64,000 nt of DNA from Tieghemostelium lacteum. Its lineage: Eukaryota > Evosea > Eumycetozoa > Dictyosteliales > Raperosteliaceae. A program made the position numbers and the translations under genes. Positions 21,105 to 31,289 of this stretch are shown piece after piece; the stretch's first letter is position 1; each line of letters begins with the position of its first letter. The notes below the pieces were generated by a model. The model had not been told where the DNA came from and made no database searches. It saw nothing but the letters and a program-made list of their open reading frames with translations. The DNA is taken from positions 1,030,735 to 1,094,734 of the forward strand of contig LODT01000028.1 in assembly GCA_001606155.1 (NCBI GenBank), read 5' to 3'.

Positions 21105-22033
21105 AATACGTAATCAAAATCAAAAATAACAGATTTTTAAAAAAAAAATTAAATAATCAACAGAAACTGACTGATCAGAAAAGTAAAAACAATAATCGGA
21201 TAATTCATTCGGATATTTATAATAAAATAGAATCTTATAAATTCTATTAAGATATTTTAATTAAGATGCTTTAAATAATATGTCATAATGACTCTAGATG
21301 AGACTAAGATAACTAAGGCAGAATTAGACACGATTAGATCTATCAAAATGGAAATACCAAGTAAAATTGGAAGTCTTTTACTTGTTCACTGACCATTTGA
21401 TGTGGGAAAAGTAGTAGTGTGGCAGAGATCAAATTAGAGAAATACCATAACCTGTTCACCAGATGTAATTTAGTACATTAAAGAAACCAAGCACTAAACT
21501 ATACCAGTAACTTTTGGTAATTGATTCAAAGTTTTGGTATTGATGAACTGCAACCAACCCAAAGTCGCAGTTGTAGCTTTCAGATTCAGTGGCATCACTT
21601 AACAGAGGAAATACCAAATAGAATTTGGAGTCTATTTGTTCACTTTCTTTGTAAATGATTGTAGAATCTGAACTTCAATTAGATTCTCTAGTGTCTTCAA
21701 TGGAACTACAGTCAATATTTGTACTTGACATTGACCAGAATGGAGTTGAACTAAGAAGATAAATAATACCAACTTCACTCTCTAGTAGTTCTTGGTGTAG
21801 CTGCAGCTGTTATAATTGTAATTGATTTTGCTGTATTTGTTAATTAAAAACTCATACTCATCACCAGATGGAAGAGCTAATTATTGTTTTTGTGGTTGGT
21901 ATTTCTGTTGCTCATTAACTAAAGTAACCATTATGAAGAAGAAAGTGATAAAAATAATGAAATCCAACTATGTTTTGTTGGTGGGAGAGAGGATTCAAAA
22001 TTTAAAATTTCACTGGCATCTAGTAAACCACAT
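21105..22033. repeat. Degenerate repeat/gene-remnant patch
   Basis: About 930 bp without a gene. It contains diverged copies of a unit of about 45 bp: on the minus strand AGTGAACAA...TTGGTATTTCC occurs at about 21606-21650 and again at about 21345-21395, with a shorter match near 21425-21450. Short coding-like fragments are visible in several frames but none extends. It is probably decayed duplicated coding sequence. Confidence 0.4.
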
Positions 22034-22150
22034 TCAACTGAAGAGTCTCTCCAACTCTTCTTCTAATAAAAATGCTTTGGCATTCTCCTCTTGAATAGCT
22101 CTTGCTATACTTTCTCTATCCTCTCTTTCTTTCTTTTTTGCCTTTTCCAT
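22034..22150 (-). CDS. Short charged coiled-coil ORF (38 aa)
   Basis: ATG at 22150 begins MEKAKKKEREDRESIARAIQ and continues as a highly charged, alpha-helical stretch ending in LEEELERLFS and a stop. The composition is coding-like. It sits 3' of the large helical gene on the same strand, at the edge of the degenerate repeat patch, so it may be a surviving N-terminus of a decayed gene. Confidence 0.3.
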   Translation of the reverse strand: MEKAKKKEREDRESIARAIQEENAKAFLLEEELERLFS

Positions 22151-22189
22151 TTTTGATCAATTTTTTTATGATTTACAATTTATGTAAAT

Positions 22190-25100
22190 TCAAGTATTTA
22201 TTTTTATAACTATCGATGTTAGTTTTTGTATTAACTCTTGATGTTGTTGTGGATTTAGTTGTTGAATTTGTTGATTTAGAATTTCTTTTGATTTTTTTAG
22301 ATGTGGATCAGATAAAACAGTGTTATTTACAGAAACATTTAAATTTGTTAATAGATTCAAGGTCAAAATAAAGAATAGCTCAACTAAATCATCCAGGTGA
22401 TATTTAATCAGTGTTTTGATTGATTTGATATTAATTAATATAGAAAAAGTCTCTATATTGGAAGTACCTATAAACATTTGTTGAAACATTTGTGAAATTT
22501 GTTTGGTAAAGTAAACTGGATTATCATTACCATTCTTTAAATTGGTTTTCAGTATTTGATACAACATAGATGCAATGGTATGTGTACAATTACCATTATC
22601 TTCATTATCTACTTTTATAAAATTAAATTTTATGAGATTTGGTAGAAATGTGGTTAACAGGAATTTGTAATGAGAACTAGGTTGATTAGGTAACTGCATT
22701 GATAATGAGAGAACTAACAGTTTCTTAAATAGTCTATTGGACATTATAATCTGAGTTGATTTATCAAGTTCAGTGAAATGGAATTGAATGTATTCCAGTA
22801 CCTTTTGGCAATGATCAATAGGTGATATTGAACACAATTCAAAGAGATTTTGAATTTTGAAGAGCTCTGTGATATTGGATGTTGGAAATGCTATTGATTC
22901 TAATTGTAAGAGTAAATCTATATCTACAATATCAAATCTATTATAGATATAGTAATAGATTCTGTACTGTAACCTCCAATCTAAATCACAATAAAAACGA
23001 CTACCTAGCAACTTGAAATAGTATTTATCTTCCTCCATTACAATATCTCCATTTTCACCATCAGTTACAGGGTCTACTACTTTTACAATCTCTATTATAT
23101 CTCTAAGCATACTATAATAGTCTTGTAATTGATAAAACTCAATTTCACCTAATTTCATTTTATAAACCACACCATTAAGTAACTGAGTTACTATACTCTG
23201 TTCTATTCTACCATTACTAATATTATTAATAATTACCTGTATTATCACTACTAGTTGATAATTTAAAAGTTTTACTGTTTTTTTAATATTTTGGTCTAAA
23301 TTTAATAGAGGTAGTACAAAATCACATATTAACAATACTACAATTGTTGAATCTCTTTTACATAATGACTCTATAAATTGTTTAAATTCTATCTGATTTT
23401 GTTCTGAAAATGTACTGTATTCAATTACAAAAAACTCTTTTAAACTAGTAATGAAATATTTCATTGTCTCCAGTGGTAATAGATACCTAAATACCCGTGA
23501 AAATAGTATATCTATAAAATAGGTTTGTTGACCCTTATTCTTTACCAATGATTTAAACATTCTCTCCAACAGAACATCACCATTAACAAATGACAAAAAC
23601 TCAATGTAATTTAATACCTTTTCACTGTTTTCACTATTATCCATTTCCATCTGACTCTGATTATCAACTGTATCACTAACCATTTGATTTGTCAGCTGAT
23701 TCAGTGTCTTTATCATTAGTGATTGTACAGTAAATTGTGAATTACTACTATTATAAACCATTTGTAAAATCTCTTGAAATTGATTTATAGGTACATTTAA
23801 TTGATTTAACAGAATTTTCAAATTTCGTATCAGACCATTATCAATAGAATACCCTTGTATAATTGTGAATTTGTCAAGTACCATTTCAGACCAATCCTTA
23901 ACAATGCTCTCCAATATAGTGATTTTATACTTTAGTTGTAGGTGAATGATATATACAAAGTTTAAGAATAATGAATCTAATTCTTCTCTATTAAATTCTT
24001 TTTTAGTAGTACTAAATAACTGTGTATACCAATACTCTAATAGATTATTAAATTCCTGACTACTATTACTAAATATTAAAATTTTTGAGAGATGATACGG
24101 TATCCATAATATTATTAATGTAAATTTACTATTATTATCAATTATATATCTAAAATAATGTTGAATTGTGGTTTTATGATCTCTGTTCATTAGATATAAT
24201 ATAGGTAATGAAATTCGCGTGAAATTATACTTTTCTGAAATTTCTCCTAAATTACAATCAATTCTATTATCTCTTATGACTGATACCAGACTATCATATT
24301 CATTACTATTTATAATTGATACTATATCTATAGGTACTTTACTACTGATACTGATACTACTATTATTATTATCATTTAATATATTGTATAATTTAAAATT
24401 AAGCATACCAATGGTACCACTTTGAAATTTTGATCTCAATAGTAGTGTTGATAGTTCTCTGATTTGTGGTAGTAAGAGAATGTGAACTTGTTCAATATTA
24501 AAAGATACTAGAAGATTATAGAATATCTCTAAATATTTGATTCTATCTTCATTTGAAGATGTACTAGTTGGGTTTAATATAGTTTTTAGATATTGTAAAT
24601 ATCTTTGAATTATCCTAAACTGATAATTATAGTCAACTATATAACCACAATAGTTAACTAAATTATTAATAATCAGTAACTGTAGATCATTTATACCATT
24701 TTTTGTATTTCTGAATACCAATTGAAACAGTTGATAAAATAGATTGGATTTCAATTGACATATTTCAACTGATTCTAAATTCACTTGAATTCTAATACTA
24801 TCCAATAGTTTACTATAGAACTCTAATAGATTGCTTTTAATATATTTACAATTGTAAATCAAAGTCTCTGCAGTGGTGGTTAAATTCAATTTCCATATAA
24901 ATAATAAAAATAGGTATTCTGGTAATTCAAATCTGTAATCACCGCACTTAAACCTCCAATCCTGAAACTTATAATCCATATCCACTATATTTGTTGTAGT
25001 ATTCTGATATTTCAAATCAACATAGTAATCCAATCTTTTAAATATAGATTTCACAATGATTGATCTAATATTATCTAAACTATCTACATCAGTAGCACTT

Positions 25101-25443
25101 GACAATACTTTTTGAAATAGATCAATAACATCTTTTATCTCTTTAGATTCTAAACAATCTTCAATTGATACTCTATTTTTTAATAGAATTGATAATGCCA
25201 ATAGTATTGGATTTAATTTATTCTAAATTTATTTGAAAAAGGGTGTTAGTGGGGGTTTTGTATAAATCAACTAGTTTTGTCATTTTGAGCGATAATATTT
25301 ACCCTTATATTTGATTTAATATTAAATTTTTCATTAGTTGATTCATCTTTGAATTGCGAAGATATTAGTTTTCTTTGAATTTTGTAATCAGTTGTTGTAA
25401 TTGAAGATGATTTCAAAGATTTATTTCTTTTTTTATCAAACAT
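22190..25443 (-). CDS. Large all-helical protein, family not recognised (1057 aa)
   Basis: Two exons, complement(22190..25222, 25303..25443). The long second exon has no suitable ATG at its 5' end. An upstream ATG at 25443 gives MFDKKRNKSLKSSS... ending IKSNIR, a donor at 25302 (GTAAAT) and an acceptor ending at 25223 (TTTAG), with phase-0 continuation into NKLNPILLALSILLKNR. The 1057 residues are leucine/isoleucine-rich amphipathic helices throughout, as in HEAT/ARM-type scaffolds, with no signal peptide, transmembrane pattern or catalytic motif. A stretch around ILWIPYHLSKILIF and the helix ITILESIVKDWSEMV recall the middle of CENP-I/Mis6 kinetochore proteins, but the similarity is too weak to assign. 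It may be a nuclear or DNA-repair scaffold; I do not claim a function. Confidence 0.72.
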
Positions 25444-25533
25444 TCAATTGAAAATTCAACAACTGCACACGTGAATTCAATGAGCAAAATGAAAAAAATA
25501 AATCAAAAATTTTAGTGCACACATACATAAGAG

Positions 25534-26691
25534 ATGAGTAATATTGAAAAAGAAGAGACTCGACCTACTACTGGTGATGTTGGAAATAAAGTATTTCAAC
25601 ATAATGGTAAATGGGCATATAAGTCACCAATTGATAGTTCATTGTTTATATATAACACTGAGAGAAATGAATGGTTACCTGAGTCACAATATGAAAAGGA
25701 ACAACAGCAACAGAAACAACAGGATACAAAGACACTAGGTAAAAGAGGTAAAAATGAAATATCTAGTGGTAACAAAAAACAAGGTGGTGGAAAATCAGCA
25801 TCTGATAAGTTGTTAGAGGAATCTACAGTGGTCTATGTTACAGGGTTACCTAGTAGCAATAAAGATAAAATGACAACTGGTCAACTTCACCAGTTTTTTA
25901 GAAAAGCTGGGTATATATCAGAGGATCAAAATCAGAGACCAAAGATTATTCAATTTATAAATGAGGAAACACAAGAACCAAGAGGTGACGCAATCATATC
26001 TTACGAAAGAAAAGAATCAATACCTCTAGCCATTTTACAATTAGATGAAACTGAAATTAAACCTGGTTTTAGAATTCAAGTTGAAAAGGCAACTTTAGAA
26101 CAATCTAATTACTTTAAAATATTTGAACAGGAACAACATTCCAACAAAAAATCAAAAAAAGATAGAAGGGATGTAAACAAAAAAGAAAAGTATGTGTGTT
26201 TATAAAATAATTTATTAAAATTATGTGAAAGAAATATATTAATAGTTCTATTATGTTATTATAGGAAATTTGGATGGTCCGATTCAGAAAGTAAATGTGT
26301 AATTATAAAAAATCTATTTTCAATTGAAGAGTCTTTGGATGATCCAAATTTCTTTAATCAATTACAAGAGGATTTGGAAGATGTTGAACATGGTTGTGCA
26401 AAATGTGGTGAAATATCCTCTATTGCAATATTTCAGAGGAATCCAGATGGTGTGGCCAGTATTAAATTTAAAGATTTTGAAGCAGCAGAGAAATGTGTGG
26501 CATTAATGAATGACAGATATTTTGCAGGTCGTAAATTGGAAGCTGATTTCTATGATGGTTATACTGATTATTTTGTAGAAGAAACTGAAGAAGAAGCACA
26601 ACTACGTCTGAAACGTTGGGAAAAATGGTTAGAACAAAATGGTGAAGATGGTGATAATAATAAAGAAAAAGAAAATGAAGAAGAAGATTAA
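25534..26691 (+). CDS. htatsf1: Tat-SF1/CUS2 splicing factor homologue
   Basis: Two exons, 25534..26189 and 26265..26691, 360 residues. The first RRM (about 95-185) begins TVVYVTGLPSSN and ends with a typical RNP1-like region. The second (about 220-320) is a U2AF-homology motif: CVIIKNLFSIEE, CAKCGEISSIAIFQRNPDGVASIKF and AGRKLEADFYDG, where the RNP1 position is replaced as in UHMs. The N-terminal WAYKSPIDSSLFIYNTERNEW resembles the Tat-SF1 start. The tail is acidic (KEKENEEED). Cus2/Tat-SF1 binds SF3B1 and assists U2 snRNP remodelling and pre-spliceosome formation in the nucleus. The intron donor is GTATGT and the acceptor TATAG. Confidence 0.9.
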
Positions 26692-26954
26692 ATTATTATA
26701 ATTTATGTTTTTATAATACAATGGTAACACTTGACTTTTCTTTTAAATTTATTGTTTTAGTGTGTTTTTATAAATAAAAAAAAACCAATGGTGTTGATTA
26801 TGGTTTTTTAAAAGTGGGGTGAACATAATCAAAGAGTTATGTTTTTGGTAAAAAAAAAATTGAACATACTCTATATTGAATATTCACTCTTTTTGTAAAA
26901 CCTAACCATATTTGTGAATAAAATATATATATATATATATTGTGTATATATTAT

Positions 26955-28898
26955 TTAATGACTACTACCAAAATCATTACTATCACCTAACCATTCATTG
27001 GATGCAATAAGGATGATTCTTGAGGTACTATAAGCCATACCTAAGAGGAAAGTATAAGTAATCATAAAATAGAAACCTTTTGCAGGTTTTTGGAAAGAGA
27101 GTACATCCATTCTGTAGTATCTTGATTCAATGTACATGGATATGGCATCAGTTGCCCATTCGAGTGCATATTGGATTGCCATACCGGAGAGAATACGTGA
27201 GTAGGATAGGTTCTCAGGGTCAAAGACATTGTAGTAACCGAGATAGACGCAAGCTGCTGTGACGATGGAGACGTTTTCGTAGAGTTGTTCAAGACGAAGG
27301 AAATCTCTGTAGATGTTGTTAAAGTTGGCTGAATGGGTAAGTTGCTTTTTGAAGCAGTAGCCGCAGATGGCATTTACAATCTTTTTATCTCTGGGTTTTA
27401 AGGTGGTTCTCCAGAGGAGTTCGAGAATACTGACTATGGACATGGTTATAGTCATCATGGTTAATGACATGTTACTGTTAAAGAAACGTCCATAGTAGGT
27501 TGAAAACCACATAAAGATGAGGACTGGGAAGGCTTGGGTTCCGGGAATATATGGGTTGATACGAGATGAACATGAACGACTTATAAAGAGGTTCAGTGCA
27601 CTGATACCAGGATGTATAAGAATTCTAACTACTGATTTTTGAATGGAAGTTGCGTCGACGTAGAATGGTACAATAAGGAAATCGTAGAGTACAAGAGTGA
27701 TAGCAGCCATTACAAACTGACCCATAAACAAGTGTCTGAAAGTTGGAGATTTTATCTTGTGACCTACATAGTGACTGCTAGCAACCAATGCAATGACAAA
27801 GAAACCATAAGAAGGCAGCAATGCAAGTGTGGGTTTCAACATGGGTTTCATTGCATTGAATATAGCCCATGCCGAAGCACCAAGACTGGAAGTTGCACTG
27901 ATGTACAATGGCACACGAGTCACTTTGTCTCCAAAGAAACAAAACAGTAAACAATAGGGAAACATACACAAAAAACAGTTGAGTAGAGCTCTACTTAATG
28001 CATGTGTAGCTTTACCCCACTCAGGCCAATACACAAACTTTGTAGTTGTAAAACGACATCCAGCGTAAATTTCAAAAATTCCATAACCAGTAGCAAAAGC
28101 GGCGACAAACAACATGAGTATAATCAAAAATAGGAAATATTTTACAAAACCAACAGAGAACTCTTTGTGATTAAATGGTTTCAGTGGTTCTTTTTTAGGT
28201 TCTTCTTTTTCACAATTCTCACCCATTGGTGTCTCAGTTGCGTAATTTAAACCATCTGATGATTCATTATCTATATATTCTTGCATTTCAATACCACCAT
28301 CAGTACTACCAATTACCATATTATTATTTACCAAATTAGTTGATTCCATTAGTGGTTTATGACTATCTGTTGATGCTGCTATAGAATTCTGATTATTATC
28401 AATCATTGACTGACTTGTTGATATTACAGGTTGTGATTCTGATAAATTCATTGGAGGTGGTTGTTGAGGCTGAACTTCAGATCCAGTTAATGTAGCTCCA
28501 GTTGTTGTAGTTGTAGTTGTTGTAGTACCATCTTTTGGTTTTTGATATAACTGATTTAATAAATCATTTCTATTTTGTGGTCTTAGAAAATCTGGAGATA
28601 ACTTGGAAGGGTCACCTGTAGTTGTCATCGATCTCTGTTGTCTCGGTAACACTGGTGATTTATTTGGTCTACTAATATTATTATTATTATTATTATTTGG
28701 ATTTTGATTTGGTAAATTTGAAGGTCTTGTAGTTTCAGTATGTGATCTGGATCTAGGTTGTGACTGAGGTTCAGTATCACTAACTGTAACTGAAATTAAA
28801 TTATTTTCATTTGGTTGTTGATTTTCTTCTTCATTTTCTGAATTGGATCTAAATCTACTTGCTAACAAATCAAGTAGAGAAAATAATGTTTGTGCCAT
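26955..28898 (-). CDS. Multipass membrane protein, dictyostelid-type, function unknown
   Basis: 647 residues, single exon. Residues 1-230 are low complexity (Asn, Thr, Gln, Pro, Ser) and probably cytosolic. From about 245 onward there are eight to ten hydrophobic segments, among them KYFLFLIILMLFVAAFATGY, SRALLNCFLCMFPYCLLFCF, TLALLPSYGFFVIALVASSH, MAAITLVLYDFLIVPFYV and TMMTITMSIVSILELLW. The final hydrophobic segment FYFMITYTFLLGMAYST precedes a short polar tail. No transporter or channel signature is evident. The bidirectional gap upstream is long. The protein could be a transporter or a vesicle protein; I cannot say which. Confidence 0.75.
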   Translation of the reverse strand: MAQTLFSLLDLLASRFRSNSENEEENQQPNENNLISVTVSDTEPQSQPRSRSHTETTRPSNLPNQNPNNNNNNNISRPNKSPVLPRQQRSMTTTGDPSKLSPDFLRPQNRNDLLNQLYQKPKDGTTTTTTTTTGATLTGSEVQPQQPPPMNLSESQPVISTSQSMIDNNQNSIAASTDSHKPLMESTNLVNNNMVIGSTDGGIEMQEYIDNESSDGLNYATETPMGENCEKEEPKKEPLKPFNHKEFSVGFVKYFLFLIILMLFVAAFATGYGIFEIYAGCRFTTTKFVYWPEWGKATHALSRALLNCFLCMFPYCLLFCFFGDKVTRVPLYISATSSLGASAWAIFNAMKPMLKPTLALLPSYGFFVIALVASSHYVGHKIKSPTFRHLFMGQFVMAAITLVLYDFLIVPFYVDATSIQKSVVRILIHPGISALNLFISRSCSSRINPYIPGTQAFPVLIFMWFSTYYGRFFNSNMSLTMMTITMSIVSILELLWRTTLKPRDKKIVNAICGYCFKKQLTHSANFNNIYRDFLRLEQLYENVSIVTAACVYLGYYNVFDPENLSYSRILSGMAIQYALEWATDAISMYIESRYYRMDVLSFQKPAKGFYFMITYTFLLGMAYSTSRIILIASNEWLGDSNDFGSSH

Positions 28899-30189
28899 AT
28901 TTTAAAATTATATTATTATTATTATTTAAGGTGGTGATATTACAAATATAGTTATATAAAATGTTTATATAAATATGTTATATTATGTGATTGGATGGGT
29001 TGTTATATTGAATATATGAATATATATAATATTACAAATTCTAAAAGGTATCGACTACCAATTTATATAATTATTATTATTATTTAATTTTACAAGGTGT
29101 TTTTGTTGGATCGAAAAATAAGAACAACAAATAAATTAATTGGATGTTACCTAAAAACCTATTGATTCCTGTTTTAAATTATTATGGGGGTAATAATTTT
29201 TAGGTGTTTTATCTGTTGAATTGATATTTTTAAATCAAAAAAAAAAGACGATAGAAAGGAATTTTGATTGATGTTGTTGAATGTGGATGGGGGTGTTTTT
29301 TTTGTAAAAAAATTTTTAAAGTATAAAGTGTTTATGATAAATGGCAATGAAGATGAGATATCTAGCTTATGTTTTGTGATGAGATTTAAAACAATAGGCG
29401 TGTGTGTGTGTTGTGTTTATATTTTTGTTATTAAATTTATAAAAATGAAAAACACACTCTCTATCTTTTCTATCGATGATATATAAAAAAAAGTTATTTA
29501 TAGTTATTATTTGAAATACTAATAATAAATCAAAGAGAGTAATAGTTGATTAAACACAAGTTATTATATTTAAATTTTCTATTATTATTTTTCTCTTATG
29601 TGTGTCAATTTCACAATCAAACAACAAAGACCTCTTACAATGAATAATGCGAAGAGAAAAAAAAAAATGAGAGTGATCGGTCTCTAAAAAAAACATAAAA
29701 TCATGAAGAGAATGTAAAAATATCTAAAAAATTTTACTGTTAGAAAAAGGATTTGAATTTGGTTTTTTGATCTATTTTTTTATTGGTCAATTATTTGAAT
29801 TATCAAAGGATAATCATGAGTTTTTTACTAAATCAGAAAGTGTTAGTCCCGACATATCCTTTGCAAACAAAATAAATCTATTTTTTCTACTAAAAACTAT
29901 AATAATGATATTATTTCCCACCTAAAAATAATAACCTTATAAAAATCCTATTGGTTTTATTATTATTTGCTTTAATTATTACCTATTACATTTTATAAAA
30001 TATAATATATACATAATATATAATTGTCAAAATATATTCAAAAAATATCTGTATTCTACTTTCGTTCCATTTTAGTTAAAAATATCTTTGATTTTTTTTT
30101 TTTTTCAAAGTGATCGCGAGACTTCAAAAATGACCTTAAATACTATATTTTAAATATTTAATCTTAAGAGAATTACGAATAGATAAAAG
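28899..30189. other. Intergenic, about 1.3 kb
   Basis: AT-rich with (ATT) microsatellite near 28910-28925 and a GTGTGTGTGTTGTG run at about 29400. A 72-codon frame at 29268-29486 has poor codon quality and is not accepted as a gene. It probably contains the promoters of the two flanking divergent genes. Confidence 0.4.
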
Positions 30190-31137
30190 ATGAATATCAC
30201 TAGTAAAAAGAGTGTTATAACTATATTGTTGATTGGTTTGGTTTGTTTATTGGTTATTAGAGGACAACCTACAACATTATATTCATTAAGTGGTGTATCT
30301 CAAAATGAATTTGTAACTGTGGATTTAGGTAGTGGTTCTGCAACTTCACCAAAGAATTGTTATCTATTCAATGTATTTTTATTAGGAATGTTAAGTGCAC
30401 AATCTGAAGGTGTTACCTATATTACAATGGGTTATGAAACTATTGGACAGTACCAATATAATGTTGACACTAATAAATATGTTAGTACTGTAAATATTAG
30501 TGCTCCTACTCAATTAGAGATGCTACCTCAACCTTATGGATACGATCCAGTTAATAATAGAGCTTTTGGTGTTGGTATTCCTCAAAACGGATTTTCATCG
30601 ACAGTCACTGTAAATGTCTATGACTTTGGTTCGGAACAATCGTCAAGTACTTCACTGGGTTTCAGTGACTATTCATGGGACACTCTACCAAATGGATACT
30701 ATGACCAGTACTCTGGGAACTATTATATATTCCAACAATACTACAGTGGTATAAACTTGATAACATTCAATACAGATACACTGCAATTCAATACCACAAC
30801 ATTTGATGGTAAATTAGATACCGGTTATGTATTGACAAATTTACAAGGACAATTATTCTTTTTAGATATGCCATCTAGTGGAAGTGACTATGTTTTGTAT
30901 ACTGTTGATATAGGATCACAGAGTTTTAAACAAGTTCTATCAGTGACATCAGAGGGTTATAGTGAAGATTCACTATTCCCTTGGGTAACTGATAATGGTA
31001 ATTATCTAGTTTTATTATCAGGTTCGAATGATGCTGTTCTATTCACAACTATAGATTTAACATCATATCAAATTTTATCAACATCACAAAATACAGCTTC
31101 TTTACCATCCCAAGTTAAATATTTATCAATTTTTTAA
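30190..31137 (+). CDS. Secreted beta-rich protein, unknown function
   Basis: 315 residues. A signal peptide occupies about residues 1-25 (VITILLIGLVCLLVI, then RGQ). The mature part has regular beta-strand units of the form YDP..NRAFGVG, LYTVDIGSQSFKQVL and NYLVLLSGSND, suggestive of a beta-propeller. There are many Tyr, Ser and Gly residues, one cysteine pair at most (CYLF), and no transmembrane or anchor segment at the end. Single exon. It is probably secreted during growth or development; there is no recognisable catalytic motif. Confidence 0.72.
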   Translation: MNITSKKSVITILLIGLVCLLVIRGQPTTLYSLSGVSQNEFVTVDLGSGSATSPKNCYLFNVFLLGMLSAQSEGVTYITMGYETIGQYQYNVDTNKYVSTVNISAPTQLEMLPQPYGYDPVNNRAFGVGIPQNGFSSTVTVNVYDFGSEQSSSTSLGFSDYSWDTLPNGYYDQYSGNYYIFQQYYSGINLITFNTDTLQFNTTTFDGKLDTGYVLTNLQGQLFFLDMPSSGSDYVLYTVDIGSQSFKQVLSVTSEGYSEDSLFPWVTDNGNYLVLLSGSNDAVLFTTIDLTSYQILSTSQNTASLPSQVKYLSIF

Positions 31138-31289
31138 AAATAAAAACTCCACCTTAACATGTTTATCCCAAATTGACAAGTTACAATTACGTGAAAATTT
31201 GATTTTTTTTTTTTTTTTTATTTTATTTGTAATTTGATCGTCTCCCAAAATATATAAATGTATTTTCACAATTTCTTTACTTTAAAACA

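Noticed and set aside
29268-29486. 72-codon plus-strand frame in the long spacer
   Set aside because: Composition is Phe/Val/Cys-rich with no coding signal, and no homologous pattern is seen; probably chance in AT-rich DNA.
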